A stretch of 8,792 nucleotides of DNA from Oligoflexales bacterium. Lineage in GTDB: Bacteria > Bdellovibrionota_B > Oligoflexia > Oligoflexales > CACXFL01. The stretch covers positions 1-8,792 of the forward strand of contig JANQHA010000559.1 of assembly GCA_028282865.1 (NCBI GenBank). Reading direction: 5' to 3'. The notes beneath the pieces are model-generated. The model saw only the letters and a program-made list of their open reading frames with translations. It searched no databases and was not told where the DNA came from. Positions within the stretch are counted from its first letter, which is position 1. Each line of letters opens with the position of its first letter. This document shows positions 5,650-8,792 of this stretch, piece by piece. The translations under genes and the position numbers were made by a program.

Positions 5650-6545
5650 TGTCTTTAACACTTTGCCTACATGGAGTCCGTGGTTCACGCCCAACCGATC
5701 GGTTGGACCAAATGGATTTCGGCTGCAACTCGACATGTATCGAGTTTAAAACCGAAAACAATTTCTACCTCATACTCGACGGCGGAACCGGACTTATTCC
5801 CCGCGGCAGAGAAATCGTACAGAATCAAAAGTCCACCGAGTTCAACTTTATCATCACTCACACACACTGGGATCATATTTTAGCCCTGCCGTATTTCGAG
5901 CCGCTGCAAGACTCGAAAAATACTGTAACGTTCTATTCTTCGAAACCTGTGCGAGCAACCTTTGAAAGCCTGTTCAACAGAATGCTAAAAGAAAGAAATC
6001 TAGCAATACCAGTAGAGCAAATAAAAGCAAAGATTAACTTTAAAACTGTAAAGTCAGGAGAAGAGTTTAAAATAGGTAATGACATTTCTATTAGTACCTA
6101 CCAGCTCAATCACCAAGGAATCACTCTTGGATATAGGGTAAGACATGGCAACCACTCAGCCTGCGTTATCACTGACAACGCTCCGATTGACAATGGCAAC
6201 TATATGGGTGAAGGTATGGCGGCTGCTGCGAAGGGTAACCCAAAAGCATTTGAATCAAAATTCCGGCAAGGCCTAGTAAAATTCTTAGCAAACGCAGATA
6301 CGGTAGTATACGATACACATTTTGCTAATGATAACCTTAAAGCAGATTGGGGCCATTCAACACCGGCTCTGGCCCTAGATGTTTGCTATGAAGCTCGGGT
6401 AAAAAGATTAGTCATATTTCATCACGCACCAGAAGACAGTGACCATGACGTTAGGGCAAAGTTAGATAGCATCAAAGACCGCGCAAAAAAGCTCGGAGTA
6501 GAGGTAGATGCGGCAACAGAGGGTAAAGAATGGGTTCACGGCTAG
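5649..6545 (+). CDS. Metallo-beta-lactamase-fold hydrolase, TaR3-like subfamily (copy 1)
   Basis: 298-aa cytoplasmic binuclear-metal hydrolase. The fold's metal motif H-x-H-x-D-H is H71-T-H-W-D-H76. Further ligands are probably H155, D176 and one of H258/H259 in F-H-H-A-P. The N-terminal G-V-R-G-S-R-P (9-15) and C-N-S-T-C-I-E (26-32), and D-W-G-H-S-T (233-238), mark the TaR3-like/PhnP-related group rather than true beta-lactamases, glyoxalase II or RNase Z. Against copy 2 it has about 20 extra residues after D176 (about 178-210, with an M-x-x-A-A-A-A stretch) and reads V-Y-D-T-H-F where copy 2 has I-H-D-A-Q-Y. The start ATG overlaps the upstream stop by 1 nt, and GGAGG (5638-5642) in the upstream gene serves as ribosome site. 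Substrate unknown; phosphodiesters, including nucleotides, are a reasonable class for such enzymes, but this is inference. Confidence 0.88.
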   Translation: MSLTLCLHGVRGSRPTDRLDQMDFGCNSTCIEFKTENNFYLILDGGTGLIPRGREIVQNQKSTEFNFIITHTHWDHILALPYFEPLQDSKNTVTFYSSKPVRATFESLFNRMLKERNLAIPVEQIKAKINFKTVKSGEEFKIGNDISISTYQLNHQGITLGYRVRHGNHSACVITDNAPIDNGNYMGEGMAAAAKGNPKAFESKFRQGLVKFLANADTVVYDTHFANDNLKADWGHSTPALALDVCYEARVKRLVIFHHAPEDSDHDVRAKLDSIKDRAKKLGVEVDAATEGKEWVHG

Positions 6546-7408
6546 CCGTAAAATTTTGGGGAACACGCGGGATTATCCCGTCACCGCGCAGGAGTACCTC
6601 CGTCCATGGTGGCAATACTTCATGTATTGAAATCCTCTCAGACCGTGAACCTACTATTGTAGACGCAGGATTTGGAATTTGTCATTTAGGTGAGACCTAT
6701 CCTGAAGCCAAGCCTATAGACGTCAATATTATTTTTACCCATATGCATTGGGATCACATACATGGACTACCTTTTTTCAACCCTATATATTTTCCAGCAA
6801 GCAATATCCGGCTCTACTCTCCCCTACCAGCGAACACATTAAAACAAGAATTAGATATTCTATTTAACGGCAGCTACTCACCATTTGATGGGATCGAGAA
6901 TATGCCCGCCAACATCTCATTTCACCAGTTAAATAACGGCGACGTTATTGCTGGATTGGATGTCTCATTTATCAATTTACAGCACGCACTCGGACCCAAT
7001 GACAAAAATCCATGCTATGGGTATAAATTCAAAACAGCCGACGGTGATAAAACGTTAACTATTGCCACCGATCATGAGGCGTTGCCAAACAAGGTCAACC
7101 AACAGGTATTAGACTTCGCTAAAGGCGCAGACCTAATGATTCACGATGCCCAGTACACTTTAGACGAGTACCAAACCAAAAAGGGCTGGGGCCACTCTGC
7201 CATGGAGCACGCCGTAGAAAATATTTCTAATGCTGAAGCCAAACTAGGCCTATTGACGCACCATGACCCTCACCGTAATGATGACGACCTACAGAAAATG
7301 TTTATTAAGCTTAAGGCTCAGTACCCTGGGGTTTCTTTTGAGTTTGCAAAAGAGAGGGTGATATATGAGATAAGCCACAATAATTTACAGTCAAAAAAGA
7401 CGGGATAA
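6530..7408 (+). CDS. Metallo-beta-lactamase-fold hydrolase, TaR3-like subfamily (copy 2)
   Basis: 292-aa paralogue of the preceding gene product. H71-M-H-W-D-H76 falls at the same residue numbers as in copy 1. Probable further ligands are H152, D181 (in A-T-D-H-E) and H244/H245 in T-H-H-D-P-H. It has the standard subfamily landmarks G-T-R-G (11-14), G-G-N-T-S-C-I-E (27-34), L-P-F-F-N-P (80-85) and H-D-A-Q-Y-T-x-x-E-Y (205-214) followed by G-W-G-H-S (219-223), so it is the more canonical of the two. No signal peptide or membrane segment. The start ATG lies 16 nt inside the end of copy 1, with GAGGG 6 nt upstream, which indicates coupled translation and perhaps a heterodimer. Probably an old duplication, since the copies share motifs but little else. 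Substrate unknown. Confidence 0.9.
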   Translation: MGSRLAVKFWGTRGIIPSPRRSTSVHGGNTSCIEILSDREPTIVDAGFGICHLGETYPEAKPIDVNIIFTHMHWDHIHGLPFFNPIYFPASNIRLYSPLPANTLKQELDILFNGSYSPFDGIENMPANISFHQLNNGDVIAGLDVSFINLQHALGPNDKNPCYGYKFKTADGDKTLTIATDHEALPNKVNQQVLDFAKGADLMIHDAQYTLDEYQTKKGWGHSAMEHAVENISNAEAKLGLLTHHDPHRNDDDLQKMFIKLKAQYPGVSFEFAKERVIYEISHNNLQSKKTG

Positions 7409-7413
7409 GATAA

Positions 7414-7968
7414 GTGCAGATTTATTTACAACCATTAAACATCTTTGCAATGCTTCTGATCCTATTGGTATCTTTTATCATCAATAGCTGCCACCTCATA
7501 AAGACAAAGAACAGACTGCAAACAGCTGGAAATCATCACTTAGAAAATGCCCTCATCGCGTCGGTTTTTATCTTACTTGGTATGATATCGAGCGCTGCGC
7601 CCGTAACAACCGCCAAATACCTGACGATCATTGCCTCCATAGCAGCCCTCACCTATACCTACAAAACCAAAAAAGAGAAAAAGGCATGCAGAGGCTATAT
7701 GAAAAGCTCTCTTCTATATGTCCCTATTGCTTTAGTCACAAATCTACTTCTTATCGAGTTGCAGATTGAGCCCAATTTGATAAATTCACTGTGGTCCATT
7801 CTGGTCCTAGGTATATGGTCTAGAAACCGGTTCATGCAGCAGCAGCAAGTATTATCCGACTTAGAGTCCTTAAAGTCTAAGCTGCTAAGCACTCAGGCAG
7901 ATATCGCTAATATGCGGCAGTACCCCACCGGCAAGGTTGTTGATGACAAATGGCCAAAAGCAGGCTAA
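7414..7968 (+). CDS. Small multi-pass membrane protein with C-terminal coiled coil
   Basis: 184 aa, no family recognised. Hydrophobic segments at about 8-26, 45-62, 67-83, 98-116 and 121-136 suggest four or five inner-membrane helices. A Lys-rich loop follows the third (84-97, K-T-K-K-E-K-K), probably cytoplasmic by the positive-inside rule. The tail from about 140 has Gln-Gln-Gln-Gln followed by a Leu/Ser/Asp helix (about 144-168) that looks like a short coiled coil, so it may dimerise or recruit a soluble partner. GTG 7414 is chosen as start, 5 nt after the stop of the second hydrolase, with only a weak GGGA upstream; the in-frame ATG at 7450 would remove part of the first helix. Its position suggests it anchors or works with the two hydrolases, but this is inference. 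Confidence 0.72.
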   Translation: MQIYLQPLNIFAMLLILLVSFIINSCHLIKTKNRLQTAGNHHLENALIASVFILLGMISSAAPVTTAKYLTIIASIAALTYTYKTKKEKKACRGYMKSSLLYVPIALVTNLLLIELQIEPNLINSLWSILVLGIWSRNRFMQQQQVLSDLESLKSKLLSTQADIANMRQYPTGKVVDDKWPKAG

Positions 7969-8017
7969 AACTATCGCCATAAGTTTAGGTCAACTCATTT
8001 TTTAAAAAGGCAGCTAT

Positions 8018-8792
8018 ATGTATAAATCGGATGTACTTAGTATCTGTAATGCACTCATTGACATCTTAGTGGAAATTGACGAGGAAGAGTTTTCCGGCCT
8101 TGGCATCGAGAAGGGCATCATGCATTTAGTCGACTCCACCCGTCAACATGAGCTTATCCATAAATTCAAAGATCATCAGTGGAGCTTCGAGCTAGGTGGC
8201 TCAGCGATGAACACAACAAGAGCCTTAGCAGCACTGGGTGCAAAAACCACTTTTTTCGGGATGGTAGGTAAAGATGAGTATGGGAGCATGATCATCGATC
8301 GCATGAGGTTGCTTGGCATTAACTCCCAAGTGAGCCAAACCGATGAACCTACCGGAAGCTGCGCTGTGATGATAACCCCTGACGGCGAAAGAACTATGAA
8401 CACCTGCCTAGGTGCCAGCAGCCACTACCACGAAGGAGTAATCCCTCACGACGCAATTAGTAATAGCAAAGTACTACACTTTACTGGCTACCAGTGGAGT
8501 ACTGATCATCAAAAAAGAGCTGTTTTGACAGCTATAGAGACCGCAAAAAAGACTAAAACACTGGTTTCGTTCGACGTTGCCGACCCCTTTATGGTCCGTA
8601 ACTGTAGAGACGAGTTTATTGAGGTTATTAACAAACACGCTGATATAGTTTTTGCAAACCGTGAAGAAGCATCAGAACTCTACGAGGCTTCTGCGCACGA
8701 AGCGGGTCAGAAAATTGCAGATTCGGGAGCGCTTGCTGTCATAAAGCTTGGCGCTGAAGGAGCTCTAATCATCGACCCCAAAAGTAAAGAGA
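8018..8792 (+). CDS. PfkB-family kinase, adenosine-kinase-like, C-terminus cut off
   Basis: 258 codons from ATG 8018 to the window edge with no stop; AAGG lies 7 nt upstream. Ribokinase/PfkB fold: the first signature G-G-S-A-M-N-T is at 60-66, and the G-M-V-G-K-D-E-Y-G segment (81-89) is typical. The lid and substrate-side motifs I-C-N-A-L-I-D-I-L (9-17), K-G-I-M-H-L-V-D (32-39), D-E-P-T-G (109-113), T-P-D-G-E-R-T-M (120-127) and the later A-N-R-E-E-A match the bacterial/eukaryotic adenosine-kinase-like branch (ATP + adenosine to AMP + ADP, purine salvage). The second PfkB signature with the catalytic Asp (D-T-x-G-A-G-D) falls beyond the window. Other sugar or nucleoside substrates cannot be excluded. 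It follows the membrane protein gene by 49 bp with no terminator visible, so it may be co-transcribed or have its own promoter. Confidence 0.87.
   Translation, partial: MYKSDVLSICNALIDILVEIDEEEFSGLGIEKGIMHLVDSTRQHELIHKFKDHQWSFELGGSAMNTTRALAALGAKTTFFGMVGKDEYGSMIIDRMRLLGINSQVSQTDEPTGSCAVMITPDGERTMNTCLGASSHYHEGVIPHDAISNSKVLHFTGYQWSTDHQKRAVLTAIETAKKTKTLVSFDVADPFMVRNCRDEFIEVINKHADIVFANREEASELYEASAHEAGQKIADSGALAVIKLGAEGALIIDPKSKE

Noticed and set aside
5037..5876. Small overlapping frames (reverse 5037-5225 and 5685-5876; forward 5671-5883)
   Set aside because: All sit inside better supported genes of the MBL unit, without their own ribosome sites or motifs.
7979..8005. Possible sigma-28 promoter before the PfkB kinase (ATAAGTTT at 7979-7986)
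   Set aside because: The -35 is a 6/8 match, but the position 11 nt later is a T-run with no resemblance to GCCGATAA.
8176..8403. Reverse-strand open frame of 75 codons at the right end
   Set aside because: It is antisense to the PfkB kinase reading frame, which has clear family motifs.

Overview
The window looks like a piece of chromosome from a motile Gram-negative bacterium. It carries a flagellin, candidate sigma-28-type promoters, a lipoprotein with a lipobox, de novo NAD synthesis (nadB) and phosphatidylglycerol synthesis (pgsA). Base composition by eye is moderately AT-rich. The combination of an App1-like phosphatase, tandem TaR3-like metallo-beta-lactamase-fold enzymes and an AdoK-like PfkB kinase is reminiscent of the former deltaproteobacteria (Bdellovibrionota/Oligoflexia or Myxococcota-like lineages). 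That placement is inference and cannot be settled here. No insertion sequence, tRNA, rRNA, CRISPR array or prophage gene was seen.

Left part (1-2392): a leftward lipoprotein gene, cut by the window edge, is divergent from a rightward flagellin gene of 311 aa. The shared spacer holds two overlapping sigma-28-like promoter matches reading toward flagellin. Closely behind flagellin is an App1-type (DUF2183) phosphatidate-phosphatase-like gene of the HAD type.

Middle part (2399-4688): nadB (L-aspartate oxidase) runs leftward, convergent with the App1-like gene at a 6-bp gap. pgsA (CDP-diacylglycerol--glycerol-3-phosphate 3-phosphatidyltransferase) runs rightward, divergent from nadB. All gaps between genes are short, and no stretch over 300 bp lacks a gene.

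Right part (4689-8792): a 157-bp spacer with a hairpin, a promoter-like element and a small palindrome leads into a compact rightward unit. The unit contains an unrecognised 267-aa protein, two metallo-beta-lactamase-fold hydrolases of the same subfamily, and a small multi-pass membrane protein with a C-terminal coiled coil. The first three genes overlap (1 nt, then 16 nt) and the fourth follows after 5 nt. After a further 49 bp begins an adenosine-kinase-like PfkB sugar kinase, cut by the right edge.

The most interesting signal is regulatory. The spacer upstream of the flagellin and the spacer upstream of the orphan/MBL unit share CTCAATAT-N13-CCGATA at identical spacing. This reads as TCAA-N15-nCCGATA, close to the sigma-28 (FliA) consensus TAAA-N15-GCCGATAA. 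If real, it places the uncharacterised operon in the flagellar/late-motility regulon and makes it a candidate undescribed motility- or signalling-linked module. The catalytic substrate of the two MBL enzymes is unknown.
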